DNA of 64,000 nt from Mycobacterium angelicum (GTDB lineage Bacteria; Actinomycetota; Actinomycetes; Mycobacteriales; Mycobacteriaceae). Position numbers and translations under genes: made by a program. Shown here one piece after another: positions 1 through 8,590 of this stretch (the stretch's first letter is position 1; every line of letters begins with the position of its first letter). Below the pieces are notes generated by a model. That model made no database searches. It was not told where the DNA came from and saw nothing but the letters and a program-made list of their open reading frames with translations. The stretch covers positions 124,001-188,000 of the forward strand of contig NZ_MVHE01000006.1 of the NCBI RefSeq assembly GCF_002086155.1, in the 5' to 3' direction.

Positions 1-2
1 AC

Positions 3-1355
3 GACGTCGCCGTCGCTGTCTTCCACGACGTCCACGCGGCGGCTACCGGCGGCAGCAATCTAAGCGACATCAGGATCGACCACCTGCTTGCGACGACGCT
101 CCCGCCGGTCAATTCGATTGATTTCGCCTTCTCGTCCAACGGGCAGGGGGGTCTGCAATACGGCACCGCAACGGCCCAAAGCGCCGCAGGCGGCACCGCA
201 GTCGCCATCGGCCCCTGGTCGCGCGCCAACTCCGGCACCAACGGCTTCGCATTTGCCATGGGCCAAAGCTCGGATGCGCTAACCGGCCCCGCCTCGGTTG
301 GGCTTGCCGTCAACGGGGTTGCAGCGCCCCTTGGCGCCAACGATCTCGCCGTCGCCATCAATGGCTTTGCCGGCACTCCCCAAGGCGGGCCCGTTGGCAT
401 GAACAACACCGCCATCGCCATCAACAACTTTCCCGGGGCCCAAGTCGCCGGCGGGAACCAGAACCTGGCCCTTGCACTCTTGGGACCCGCCACCGTGGGC
501 GGCACCAGCAACGTGGCCCTCAGCTTGAACGGCCAGGCCTCCGCGACCGGTGGCAGCAGCAACGTCGCCACCGCCTTCTTTGCGAACAGCAACGCCGTCG
601 TCCAGAACGCCGGCAACAGCTATGCCACCGCCATGGGTGGCGGGGATGCTGAGGTCTTGGCCGGCACGAATAACTTCGCCACCGCGGTGGGCATGAACAC
701 CGTTGCCAACGTTGCGAACCCCACCGGTGGCGCAAACTTCAACTACAACCACGCCTTCGCCGTAGGCGGCGGCCATGCCCAGGTGATTGTCGGTAACAAC
801 AACGACGCCACGGCCATTGGTGGCGGCAGTGCTGCCGGGGTCCTTATCGACGGGACCGAAAACTACACCGGAGGATTCAACCGCGCCACCGCCCTGGGCG
901 GCGGGAACGCCCAGGTCTCCGTCATCGCGGACAACACCAACAACAACACTGCCTACGCCTCGGGTCCCGGGAGCAATGCCAAAGCCCTGTTCGGCGTCAA
1001 CAACGTTGCCTTCGTCGCGGGCTCCGGCACGGTTCAAAGCAGCTTCGGCAACAACAATATTGGCGTCGCCCTGGGTACCCAGAACACTGTCCAGACGGGC
1101 GGCATAGGCGACCACAACGTCGCGTTCATCCTGGGGTCCGGTGGTAGCGCCTCGGCTGTTTCTGGCAACCAAAACGTTGCCATCGTCTTGGGCTCCAGGC
1201 CCACGTTCTTCGGCACCGTTCTGGCCGACGCCGGCTACGGCAACAACGACCTCGCAATCGGTATCCGCTTCATCGGTGGCACCATGGCGCAGGCTACCGG
1301 CGCCAGCAACCTGACCGACATTGCATTCGGCCCGTTCCACTTCAGAAGGCCGTAG
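3..1355 (+). CDS. Asn/Gly/Ala-rich repetitive protein, C-terminal part (5' end outside window)
   Basis: The frame is open from the first bases of the window, so this is the C-terminal 450 or so residues of a longer protein; an internal ATG at 258 is probably not the start. The sequence is built of degenerate repeats of about 14-20 residues with the recurring pattern N-x-A-x-A-x-G-(G/S), for example NNDATAIGGGSAAGV and NRATALGGGNAQVSV. This resembles the left-handed beta-roll repeats of YadA/Hep_Hag heads or other beta-solenoids, but there is no visible trimeric anchor, no membrane segment and no PE or PPE domain in the visible part. It ends in a short non-repetitive tail (GPFHFRRP). It lies 50 bp from the left phage attachment site. 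Function is unknown; a surface or secreted role is inferred only from the repeat type. Confidence 0.7.
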   Translation, partial: DVAVAVFHDVHAAATGGSNLSDIRIDHLLATTLPPVNSIDFAFSSNGQGGLQYGTATAQSAAGGTAVAIGPWSRANSGTNGFAFAMGQSSDALTGPASVGLAVNGVAAPLGANDLAVAINGFAGTPQGGPVGMNNTAIAINNFPGAQVAGGNQNLALALLGPATVGGTSNVALSLNGQASATGGSSNVATAFFANSNAVVQNAGNSYATAMGGGDAEVLAGTNNFATAVGMNTVANVANPTGGANFNYNHAFAVGGGHAQVIVGNNNDATAIGGGSAAGVLIDGTENYTGGFNRATALGGGNAQVSVIADNTNNNTAYASGPGSNAKALFGVNNVAFVAGSGTVQSSFGNNNIGVALGTQNTVQTGGIGDHNVAFILGSGGSASAVSGNQNVAIVLGSRPTFFGTVLADAGYGNNDLAIGIRFIGGTMAQATGASNLTDIAFGPFHFRRP

Positions 1356-1404
1356 GGCGACTCTAGAAAACGCGGCTGACCAGCCACGATCCACCTCAAG
1401 TAAC

Positions 1405-1456
1405 TGGTGCCCTCGGTGAGATTCGAACTCACACTGTACGGGTTTTGAATCCGTTT
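1405..1456. repeat. Left attachment repeat (displaced 3' half of the tRNA gene)
   Basis: A 52-bp sequence identical to 12070-12121. It corresponds to the anticodon loop through the CCA end of the minus-strand tRNA at 12070-12146. It is the outer boundary of the integrated element, left behind when a phage-borne copy replaced the 3' half of the tRNA gene. Confidence 0.93.
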
Positions 1457-1651
1457 ATTTTGGCGTTTGTGGCGTTGCTGGGAATGGGCGAGTCCACGTA
1501 CCAGGGCTATATGCAGCACATACGCCCGATTAGACGGTTTGGGAAAGTTGGCTAGATTTGCGACTTTCGGTGCTATCTGTGTACGTATTGTGTACGCTGA
1601 ACCGTATCCTCGGTAAACCCCTGCCGACACCAACCGGAAAGGACTCGGAAG

Positions 1652-1975
1652 ATGACCACGATAGAAAGCCATCTTGCCGCCTGGCATGCCCGCAACGCGG
1701 AGCTGAACGCGGCCGTCCCCCTACCGGACAGCTTCGCCGAGGGGGGTGTTTGGGAGGATGATGAGGACGGCTCGTGGACCCGCTCGCTCTTTGGCATCGA
1801 GCACGGCGCAGCTGTCCGTGTGTCCGTCGGCGCTTTCCAGAGCGAGGACGGGCGCATCCTTGAGCCAAACGTGTGGGTGGAGATTGATAAGCAGTTTGGC
1901 GGCCTTGATCCCGCTGGCGCGCGGCAGGTTGCGGCGGACCTCCTGAGGGCTGCGGACGAAGTTGAGCGCCTGTAG
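1652..1975 (+). CDS. Small acidic protein of the integrated element, function unknown
   Basis: A 107-residue acidic protein with no recognised motif. The ATG is preceded by AAAGGA about 9 bases upstream. It is the only gene of the element transcribed on the plus strand, converging on the head-gene operon with a shared terminator at 1998-2042. A helical C-terminus (DPAGARQVAADLLRAADEVE) suggests a small folded cytosolic protein. A possible operator lies upstream: GTGTACG occurs twice between 1579 and 1597. Position at the element's edge is typical of cargo or lysogeny-expressed genes, so a role such as superinfection immunity is possible but is only an inference. Confidence 0.6.
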   Translation: MTTIESHLAAWHARNAELNAAVPLPDSFAEGGVWEDDEDGSWTRSLFGIEHGAAVRVSVGAFQSEDGRILEPNVWVEIDKQFGGLDPAGARQVAADLLRAADEVERL

Positions 1976-1997
1976 GCGTACTAAACCCTTTAAAGAG

Positions 1998-2042
1998 GAA
2001 CACCCCCCGCTAAATGGCTGAAAACGGGGGGTGTTCTCTTTT
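1998..2042. terminator. Bidirectional intrinsic terminator
   Basis: A perfect 12-bp stem, GAACACCCCCCG (1998-2009) with its complement at 2025-2036, a 15-base loop, then TCTTTT. On the other strand the stem is followed by CTTTAAAGG. It sits between the plus-strand gene ending at 1975 and the minus-strand head operon ending at 2203, and can stop both. Confidence 0.85.
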
Positions 2043-2202
2043 GCACGGACTGCGCCCTACATACGTGTTTCCCGTGCGATCCCGCTGGGCCAACTACAGG
2101 CGAAAAACCAGCGGAAAGTTTTGCTCAACCCCCGGACAAAAGCAACAAACCGGGGGGAGCGTCAACCCCAGGGGAAAGGCGGCCCCTAGGATGAGTTTTC
2201 TA

Positions 2203-2526
2203 TCAGATCGCCACCACTCGATAACGCTGAAGGACCAGCAGCTCACTGACAGACCATGCGAAGGGTGCGGCGGCATAGTTGGCACTGTTGGGGCCGTAGG
2301 TTTCGCCTACTGATACCTGACGACTGTGCGCGAGCAAACGCGCTGCGGCGCAGACGATTACGCTCTCAATGTCGCTATTGGGCACGCCATCGGTGAATCC
2401 GAGGCCACGTGTGTAGGCGGAAGCCATCGAGGTCACTACAGAGAGAACTGCATTCGCCTGGGCGGTGTCAACCGTTTGGCGCGGACCTAGGAACGCCGAA
2501 AGGTCCGACGCCGTTGGTGCAGCCAT
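2203..2526 (-). CDS. Head-tail connector (gp6-like adaptor)
   Basis: A 107-residue protein starting at ATG 2526, directly after the capsid stop (TAAATG junction). Its helical pattern, a cluster around VNAVLSVVTSMASAYTRG-type segments followed by a conserved middle (SVIVCAAARLLAHSRQV) and an aromatic C-terminus with LLVLQRYRV, fits the gp6/YqbG-like head-completion proteins that sit under the portal ring. Its place immediately downstream of portal, scaffold and capsid is the usual one. It is the last structural gene of the element; the head-closure, tail-terminator and tail genes that normally follow are absent. Family assignment rests on size, position and general pattern rather than on a diagnostic motif. 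Confidence 0.65.
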   Translation of the reverse strand: MAAPTASDLSAFLGPRQTVDTAQANAVLSVVTSMASAYTRGLGFTDGVPNSDIESVIVCAAARLLAHSRQVSVGETYGPNSANYAAAPFAWSVSELLVLQRYRVVAI

Positions 2527-3402
2527 TTAGGCCTCAGTCAAAAGTGTTACAGCCTCAGGTTGCAAAAGCCCTGTGTCGTAACGGGTTACAACGCGGATAC
2601 CAACAGAGTCGTAGTCGCCCCAGGTCTGGTCCAGAATCTTCACTTCGGCGTCCACGTCGCGCACAACGACAACCTTGGAGAAATCCACAAGTGCCACACG
2701 GTTTTTCGTGGAGACGGCGGGAATGTTGTCGGTGATGATGACCGGCAGACCGAAAATCTGGAAGGCGGTGCCGCCCTGAATGGTGCTCGGATCGAACAGG
2801 TACTGGCGGAAGTCCTGATCGGATGTTTCGCCGGGGTTGGCGATCTTCAGCTTGCGTAGGGTGGCGAAGGATGAACTGGTCATCACCCAATGTGTAGGAC
2901 TGACCTTGTTGCCCATCGCGGTCGCCAGGCCGTCAATCAAGCTGTCGGCGTCGGTTAGATCAAGCGTGCCGGTGGCAATCGAGCTTGCCCGCAGAATGCC
3001 CTTAATAGTGTTTGACGTGCCCGTGCCGTCCCACAGGGCGGCATCTAGGGCGTTAGAAACATCGGTGATCAGGCGTTGCTGCAATACCGCGTCCAAGCCA
3101 ATGACGGACTGCCTCACAAGCTCATTCGAGACGCGGACAAGAACCTTCAGTGATTTCAGCGTGGACGGCAGCAGGTCGATCTCATCGAGAGTCACATCGC
3201 CGTCGCTGATTTGCGAGCCCTCGGCGACGAATCCGGCGGTCACGCCCGAGGCGATGCGGGGGATACGGACCGGGCTAGCGGAGTCGAGAATTGTCGGCCC
3301 TGCGGCCAGAAATGTCGACCCCTGTTCTAGGGGCTGAACCAATAGCTGCGCAATCTGCGACTGGAGAATCGCGGAATTGCCAGAAGTAACTTCAATAGAC
3401 AA
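2527..3402 (-). CDS. HK97-fold major capsid protein
   Basis: About 291 residues, read from TTG 3402, which has AGGA at a good distance. The frame continues upstream but without a better start. Features typical of phage major capsid proteins: an N-terminal arm; the segment GSTFLAAGPTILDSASPVRI followed by FVAEGSQISDGDVTLDEIDL, as in the HK97 E-loop/spine region; NTIKGILRAS; a TLRKLK helix; and a C-terminal IRVVTRYDTGLLQPEAV strand. It would assemble the procapsid with the portal and the scaffold-like protein encoded upstream. There is no separate maturation protease gene. The following connector gene starts one base after its stop codon, so the two are translationally coupled. Confidence 0.85.
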   Translation of the reverse strand: MSIEVTSGNSAILQSQIAQLLVQPLEQGSTFLAAGPTILDSASPVRIPRIASGVTAGFVAEGSQISDGDVTLDEIDLLPSTLKSLKVLVRVSNELVRQSVIGLDAVLQQRLITDVSNALDAALWDGTGTSNTIKGILRASSIATGTLDLTDADSLIDGLATAMGNKVSPTHWVMTSSSFATLRKLKIANPGETSDQDFRQYLFDPSTIQGGTAFQIFGLPVIITDNIPAVSTKNRVALVDFSKVVVVRDVDAEVKILDQTWGDYDSVGIRVVTRYDTGLLQPEAVTLLTEA

Positions 3403-3510
3403 TGGGATCCTAAAATAGGAAAGTTGAATGGGGAGAAGACACGTCACCGGGACTGTCAGAATGGCACCAGGCCAGAGAGTTTGCGAGCACCAGGCTCTAT
3501 ATTGATTTTA

Positions 3511-3963
3511 TCAGATTGCGCCTTTTAAGAGGCCCAAAAGACTGACGGGTTCCGCCGTCCCTCTATTTCCCTGCCCGATGTCTCCCGCGATTTTCCTTTT
3601 TGCGAAGTACGGGCGGTCAGCAAGTAGCGCGTCGATGGCTTCCGCAAGCTTTTCGGGGTGTTCTATGTGGCTGGAATCGAAGGGAAGATCGGCGGGATTT
3701 TCAAGCTTTCCGGTTGCCTTCACCAGTTCGGCGTGCAGCTGTTTTGCCAGTGCGTCGGCGCGGTCTTCGGCTTGCTTGGCGCGGTCCCTATAACCAGCGG
3801 ATTCCTTGCGCAGATCCTCGACATATGAGCGCGGGAATGTGTCACCAGCGGTTTCGTCGTTATTGCCGCCTGATTGCGTTTCTGGCGCATTTTCCTCCGT
3901 CGCGGCCACTTCCGTATTAGGAGGCATGTTTTCGTCGTTCTGCGTTGATTCCTGATCGTCCAT
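3511..3963 (-). CDS. Scaffold-like phage head protein
   Basis: A 150-residue, strongly acidic protein with a low-complexity N-terminus (about 45 residues rich in N, E, T and Q). A predicted coiled coil follows, around residues 47-85 (SYVEDLRKESAGYRDRAKQA and following heptads), then a C-terminal domain with DSSHIEHPEKLAEAIDALLA. Acidic, coiled-coil proteins between portal and capsid genes are usually scaffolding proteins or minor head proteins (compare GP20-type scaffolds). The start at ATG 3963 lies 4 bases after the portal stop. The roughly 110 bases between its end and the capsid start hold no gene. The function is inferred from position and composition. Confidence 0.65.
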   Translation of the reverse strand: MDDQESTQNDENMPPNTEVAATEENAPETQSGGNNDETAGDTFPRSYVEDLRKESAGYRDRAKQAEDRADALAKQLHAELVKATGKLENPADLPFDSSHIEHPEKLAEAIDALLADRPYFAKRKIAGDIGQGNRGTAEPVSLLGLLKGAI

Positions 3964-3967
3964 GCGA

Positions 3968-5323
3968 CTACCTATCGCTCAGGCCGGAAATGTACCGGCC
4001 GAATTTAATGTCTGCCGAAATGGCGGCGTCTTGTTCCAACTGGGCTAATTCGGCCTCGATTTGATCAGCGCTGAAACCCAGTCTGGCTAGGGTGGTTCGG
4101 CGGCTTAACAAGCCACTGGTGAAATATTTGACCGCAGCATCAGCTTCTGCCGCTGTTGAGGCTGTTCCGGGGTTGCACCACACAACCTGTATTTCGGGCA
4201 CATTGGACGGTTGGACGCGGTTGCGGACGGCAACCATCAATCGGCCGACCTGCGACCACGACTTGCCGAAAATCTGTTGCCGAGCTTCGGCTTTCGAGGT
4301 CAGACCGGACTCACCCGCAAGTAGTGCCTCGGCGCTGGTGGGCTGGTCCGCCAACACCCCCAGCATCGATCCGGGAAGTGCGGAGACGGCCTGAATCTGT
4401 GTCAGCAGGATTCTGACGGCGGATTCATAGCCTGCCAAATCCCCAGCGGGCAGCGAGCCGAATTTGGCCGCAGGGTCCTCCGCAATCCATGCACGGGTAA
4501 CGTCGTCAGTTAGGGGGTTGGCCAATTCGACCTGCGGGTTTCCGTTGCCATCCAAAACCGGCAGCCCGTCGGAATCCAATAGTGGCTTTTCAATGGGTAT
4601 TAGGCCGGTGGCATAACGGCGCGGCATTCCGGTGAATTCCGAGGAGACCAACATGTCGGCTAAGATTTTGTTGAGGGCATCACAAAGTGGGGCCAAATCA
4701 TCTATCTCCGACGCCCCACAGCCCAAAATACGGTCTGAATTCACAATCGGAACAACCGGCACCACGCCCAAGGGATTGGGGATTTCCTCGATCAGGTCGA
4801 ATCCTGCGGTCGCCGCGCCGGGAGTTTTTGCCCGCCAATGTTCAATTCTGTCGGGGAAATATGCCATCGCGTGGGTTTCGGTCTTGGTGCGCCATCGTTT
4901 GACGGCGCTCGTGACTTCCCTGGTAGCAGGGTCGGTGATGACTGCGACCTGTTTCGCCGACTCCACCGTTGCGGATGGATTATCGGCTTTATCCGACCAA
5001 ACGATCACATACGAAGCCCCGAATAGTAAAGCTTCGCGGTGCGCAGCGGCCGAAGCTATCTCTAAATCGTTCCTGAGCCAATCTGACCAAATTTGGTCGT
5101 CGCCAGTGAACCCGGTGATACGCAATCTCTCGGCCAAAGATGTGACTGCTAATCGGGGGATGTTGCTACACATTCTCCCTAGACGGTCACCTAATGCTGT
5201 GCGCTGTTCGGGCGCCAAGAATGCGAGCTGTTGCGTGCCGGTGTAGTAACGTTCAAGTTCGCAGTATCGGTGTTGCGGCGCGTCTAATGTTTGGATCAGT
5301 TCAACGAGATTATCGCTGGTCAT
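3968..5323 (-). CDS. Portal protein (SPP1 gp6-type)
   Basis: A 451-residue protein overlapping the terminase stop by 4 bases (start at 5323). It shows features of the SPP1-type portal family: an N-terminal helical part with ELERYYTGTQQLAFLAPEQR, a middle section with VIVWSDK and TREVTSAVKRWR strands, a NPLGVVPVVPIVN segment, and the long C-terminal alpha region including the crown helices (LTQIQAVSALPGSMLGVLAD and SAEALLAGESGLTSKAEARQ). Portal rings form the DNA gateway of the head and recruit terminase. Order terminase-portal-scaffold-capsid is the standard tailed-phage packaging module. Confidence 0.88.
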   Translation of the reverse strand: MTSDNLVELIQTLDAPQHRYCELERYYTGTQQLAFLAPEQRTALGDRLGRMCSNIPRLAVTSLAERLRITGFTGDDQIWSDWLRNDLEIASAAAHREALLFGASYVIVWSDKADNPSATVESAKQVAVITDPATREVTSAVKRWRTKTETHAMAYFPDRIEHWRAKTPGAATAGFDLIEEIPNPLGVVPVVPIVNSDRILGCGASEIDDLAPLCDALNKILADMLVSSEFTGMPRRYATGLIPIEKPLLDSDGLPVLDGNGNPQVELANPLTDDVTRAWIAEDPAAKFGSLPAGDLAGYESAVRILLTQIQAVSALPGSMLGVLADQPTSAEALLAGESGLTSKAEARQQIFGKSWSQVGRLMVAVRNRVQPSNVPEIQVVWCNPGTASTAAEADAAVKYFTSGLLSRRTTLARLGFSADQIEAELAQLEQDAAISADIKFGRYISGLSDR

Positions 5324-6783
5324 CTAAAGGCCCAGGCTCTATTCTTTTTGGGTCGTTGTGTCCCTAACCACACACAGCGCGAGTTGCACATAATCAACGC
5401 GGCTATGGCGTCTATCTTCGCGGACTTGCGGCGGCGGGACGATTTATCAATGGTGATTCCACTGTTTGTTTCGATCAGTTTCGCGGCCAATACATGCCGC
5501 CTTAAATTGTCATTCCCGGAATGGGTGAAGTTCTTGTTCATGGCGGCTGAATAGACATCGGCGACAGCTTTGGTGGCCCTACTCGGGGACCACGGAAATT
5601 CGGCAACGGGAATATTTTCCTGGGCTAATACTTGCAGGGTCCGATTCCACCTAAAAGGGTCAGCAACCAATTCGCGCACATTGTATTTTCTGCACGCCTG
5701 TCTAATGGCGTCCTCGACTGCCAAAACATCAATCCTGAAATCAGGCGAGCCGTCGCCCTCCCAGATGTTCAACAGATCAAAATGGGGAGTGGCCGAGACG
5801 GTGCCTACCACCAATGCTGTCGAGTCCGCTGCGCTGCCGCCGAAACTGCCGTCCAGGGAGAGCACAACTTCTGTGCCGTTTTTAATCGCTTCACCCGTGG
5901 AAAGGTCGTCCCAAGCGTCCGCTGTCAGGAATGGTGACTCGTTGGACTCGACGAATTGGCACAGGCGCTTTCTCCGATAGTCGTTCTCGGGCACGGTGCG
6001 GGCGTCGCGCTCGAAAACGTCGATCGACAAAAAATCGCCATACGCGGGATTTGATAATTCGATGCAATGGTCACAGAGCATGTCGTGGTGTTGGAATTCG
6101 TCCGCGGAGAATTCGCGCCAGGTAATGAAGTCGTCCCCCAGCTCCCGGTGAAGATTCCGCCAAGTGACCAGTGGCGAGTCCTGCATTTCAGCTGGGGGAT
6201 TACCGATCCCGACTAATGTGCTGATGGGCCTTTTTCCCTGAGCCAGCATCAGCGTTGAAACCGTCTCCTGGGGTACCACCTGCAATTCGTCCACCAGGGC
6301 TAGGGAGAAGTCCAACCCCTCTAAGCTCTCGGCCTCTGAGGGCATTGCTTCCAGGGTCGAGAGGGTGCGGGGGTAGTAGACGGATTCCTTCATTACCTGG
6401 CAGCGTGAATACAACTCCGGGCTCCGCTGGACCATCATCCTGGCGACGTTGAACAGGATTGTTGCCTGTTTTTGGTTGCGGGCGCACACAACGATGTGAC
6501 CCCCGTCGGGGCCTGTAAATAGTTCGTAGAGGGCCCAACATGCCAGCAAAGAGGATTTGCCGTTTCCGCGACCGATCATCCAACCCGCCAAACGGGGCCT
6601 AGGATCTGCGTCCATTACCGAGGAAACGAGATCAATTTGCCAATCGCGCAGGATTACCGGCTTGCCGGCGTTGTGTCCCTTCGGCACTTTTAAGAACCGT
6701 TTGCAGAATTGTCTGAATCGCTCGGATTCCGTGCCACGTGGGCGCCAGGGTAATGGCGAGGCATCCACGGGCTTGAGGCGCAT
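5320..6783 (-). CDS. Terminase large subunit (packaging ATPase/nuclease)
   Basis: A 487-residue TerL. The N-terminal ATPase domain has a Walker A-type loop GRGNGKSS near residue 70, and a Walker B-like segment SLALVDELQ near residue 160 preceded by a hydrophobic strand. The C-terminal RNase H-like nuclease begins with LSLDGSFGGSAADSTALVVG around residue 305, carrying the first catalytic Asp, followed by the conserved LVADPFRWNRT and a late DAIAALIMC acidic helix. It cuts and pumps concatemeric DNA into the procapsid through the portal. A separate small terminase is not obvious nearby; the HNH protein upstream probably co-operates in cleavage, as in HK97-like cos phages. The stop overlaps the portal start. 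Confidence 0.9.
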   Translation of the reverse strand: MRLKPVDASPLPWRPRGTESERFRQFCKRFLKVPKGHNAGKPVILRDWQIDLVSSVMDADPRPRLAGWMIGRGNGKSSLLACWALYELFTGPDGGHIVVCARNQKQATILFNVARMMVQRSPELYSRCQVMKESVYYPRTLSTLEAMPSEAESLEGLDFSLALVDELQVVPQETVSTLMLAQGKRPISTLVGIGNPPAEMQDSPLVTWRNLHRELGDDFITWREFSADEFQHHDMLCDHCIELSNPAYGDFLSIDVFERDARTVPENDYRRKRLCQFVESNESPFLTADAWDDLSTGEAIKNGTEVVLSLDGSFGGSAADSTALVVGTVSATPHFDLLNIWEGDGSPDFRIDVLAVEDAIRQACRKYNVRELVADPFRWNRTLQVLAQENIPVAEFPWSPSRATKAVADVYSAAMNKNFTHSGNDNLRRHVLAAKLIETNSGITIDKSSRRRKSAKIDAIAALIMCNSRCVWLGTQRPKKNRAWAFR

Positions 6784-7090
6784 AATTAGCTTCTTTTTTG
6801 GAAATTGGCAGTGAAATTAAACAAGTTTGCTGTGCTGACCTGCTATTTTGCTGTTAAAGAACAGCTCCGAGCTTCAGCCGTACCGTCGAGTGGACCACCC
6901 TATACCCCTACCCCCCACCCTCGCAGCATTACATATAAGTGCAGGTCAAAGGCCTAATATGGCTGATGTTGGTCGCCGTTTGCCGGGGGTATACGGTCTG
7001 GTCGGCTTAATCCTGCTGGAGTTCAGCCCATCCGCGAGGCTGTGACCTGCGGAAATGCGGGGCGTTTCATGGAGTTTGCAAAAGCCCAGG
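6784..7090. other. Noncoding gap between HNH and terminase genes; possible cos region
   Basis: A 307-bp stretch with no convincing gene on either strand. It contains an unusual pyrimidine-rich run (CCCTATACCCCTACCCCCCA, 6898-6917). In phages with an HNH gene next to TerL, the packaging start (cos) usually lies beside these genes, so this is the best candidate site, but no cos sequence can be proven from the bases alone. Confidence 0.3.
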
Positions 7091-7444
7091 TCAGCGGGAT
7101 TTAGCCTGTCGCTGCTTGCGTGCCTCGATGGCATCCAAGACAGTTTGCTGGCGCCATTGTGGCCACGGCTTTCGGGAGGCGTTGCACGCGTTGCACAGGA
7201 CGGCGATGTTCTCGCGCACGTAGGCAAGGTCGGGGCGTTCCCTTACTGGGTGGACGTGCTCAGCAGTGAGCCGTGTTGTACTGCCGCATCGCTCGCAGAT
7301 GGGAGATGCTCTGCGTACCGACTTGCTGAGTTGTCTCCAGCGCCAGGAGGCGTGAACAGGGTTCGGGGCCTTGCGGTATTTGGGCTTGCAGTTGCCACAC
7401 CGGCTATTGAGTGTCGGTGTGCCGCAAATGAGGCAAGGCTTCAT
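7091..7444 (-). CDS. HNH endonuclease
   Basis: A 117-residue protein. The start at 7444 (MKPCLICG) is chosen because it overlaps the upstream stop as ATGA. Two zinc-binding Cys pairs are visible at the N-terminus (CLICGT and RCGNCK), then CERCGSTTRLTAEHVHPV with the catalytic HNH histidine pair region, and VLCNACNASR completing the metal site. HNH proteins next to TerL in tailed phages are needed for specific genome cleavage at cos during packaging. This fits the terminase gene that follows after the 307-bp gap. Confidence 0.88.
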   Translation of the reverse strand: MKPCLICGTPTLNSRCGNCKPKYRKAPNPVHASWRWRQLSKSVRRASPICERCGSTTRLTAEHVHPVRERPDLAYVRENIAVLCNACNASRKPWPQWRQQTVLDAIEARKQRQAKSR

Positions 7445-8166
7445 CGGATCTCGCGGATTCCATATCGAATGCCACCGATGTAGACGTTGTTGGCTGCCCA
7501 ATTGCCCAGCGACGTGCGGCCTATCTTCGCCCGTGCAGAGCGCCAGCGTTCCTCTAGGTCTTGATCTGGTGGCCAGTACATGCGTGTGGAAATGTCAATA
7601 TTCTCGCCGTCAACGATCTCGTCAAATGTGGCCGCGAAATCCTTCCAGCTCTCGTAAGGCAGAACTTCGCACTCACCCCAAAACGCGAAAGTCTTGGTGC
7701 TTTCGGGGAGGATTCCGAATCTCCGAAATCCGACTATCCCGGCCGCGCCACGATGCACAATCGAGTCCAATTTCTTCCCGGCCGACGTGAATCGCCTTCT
7801 CGACTTTGGGTATCGCAGGTATCGACATGCCGAGGTGGAATACACCGCGCACGATTTATGCAGGGGTCCGAACAACGCAGTTGTGTACACCGCCCCATGC
7901 CTGAGGTGCGACCCCAAGTCCGGGTTTCCGAGTGGACCGGCGAAAATCTGATATACCGGCCCATTAATAAGACAGCCGCACACGTCGCAGTGGCGGGATG
8001 AGGAAAGTACAAGCCGCCGCTTATCGCAGGTAGCGTTGCCGCCCGGATAGCTTGATGCCGATGACGGAAGGTGCGGCCGGTCCTTCTGTCTGGGCACCCT
8101 GGCAATCCAGGGTGGCTCGGGAAGGCTCAGTTTTCGAACTCGTATTCTATGCCCTTTGTTAAGCAT
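7441..8166 (-). CDS. Hypothetical element protein with Cys motifs
   Basis: A 241-residue protein from ATG 8166, overlapping the upstream gene's end by about 40 bases and the HNH start by 4. A central cysteine-bearing region (HCDVCGCLINGPVYQIFAGP, then HKSCAVYSTSACRYL) could bind zinc. The C-terminal half has FAFWGECEVLPYESW and a conserved-looking end (NNVYIGGIRYGIREIR). No family is recognised. The tight overlaps and codon-like composition support a real gene. Position between small regulatory genes and the packaging module gives no firm function. Confidence 0.6.
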   Translation of the reverse strand: MLNKGHRIRVRKLSLPEPPWIARVPRQKDRPHLPSSASSYPGGNATCDKRRLVLSSSRHCDVCGCLINGPVYQIFAGPLGNPDLGSHLRHGAVYTTALFGPLHKSCAVYSTSACRYLRYPKSRRRFTSAGKKLDSIVHRGAAGIVGFRRFGILPESTKTFAFWGECEVLPYESWKDFAATFDEIVDGENIDISTRMYWPPDQDLEERWRSARAKIGRTSLGNWAANNVYIGGIRYGIREIR

Positions 8167-8333
8167 TCCTGCGCCCGGAGAATCAGCGCCGATAAATGCT
8201 CTTGGCCTAATGCAAATGTCGCGCTGTCACCCCTCAAATTGCGAACATGCAACAGGTGCACCGGCTCGCCATCCATGACAATGCTGGAAAGGCCGATTTC
8301 CTTCAAAAGGATTACATCTAACGCTTGGCTCAT
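8127..8333 (-). CDS. Small hypothetical element protein
   Basis: A 68-residue protein whose ATG at 8333 overlaps the upstream stop (ATGA type junction). It is mixed alpha/beta with segments LSSIVMDGEPVHLLHVRNLR and a C-terminal acidic end. No recognised family. Overlapping both neighbours supports translation as part of the same operon. Confidence 0.55.
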   Translation of the reverse strand: MSQALDVILLKEIGLSSIVMDGEPVHLLHVRNLRGDSATFALGQEHLSALILRAQECLTKGIEYEFEN

Positions 8334-8590
8334 TCGTCAAACCAATCGGTCCGCCGTTCAATCATCCGCAAAAGCGCCGCCCGGCATTCCTCACGCAACT
8401 CTTCGCCCTCGTACGCGACGGCAGCGAATCGCGCAAGCGCATCGGCCAGGGCGAATCCGTCATCGCAAACACCGCAAATTTTCCGGACATGCTCCCGGTA
8501 CAAATCCCGCTCGTCACGGTCGTCCGTCATGTGCGCGACAAAAAGCAACAGCGCAAATCTTTCTGTGTCCCTATTGGAGAGCAGCTGCAA
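8330..8590 (-). CDS. Small helical element protein
   Basis: About 86 residues when started at TTG 8590, inside the end of the upstream gene. The frame is open further, but the upstream portion has no protein-like pattern. The sequence is acidic and helical, with Cys at CGVCDDG and a strongly charged C-terminus (LLRMIERRTDWFDE). No family recognised. The start codon is uncertain; an internal ATG (MTDDRDERDLY) is the alternative. Confidence 0.5.
   Translation of the reverse strand: MQLLSNRDTERFALLLFVAHMTDDRDERDLYREHVRKICGVCDDGFALADALARFAAVAYEGEELREECRAALLRMIERRTDWFDE

Noticed and set aside
279..1394. A long minus-strand reading frame opposite the repeat protein
   Set aside because: It is a GC-rich shadow; the plus-strand frame shows the regular N-x-A-x-A-x-G repeat and is open to the window edge.
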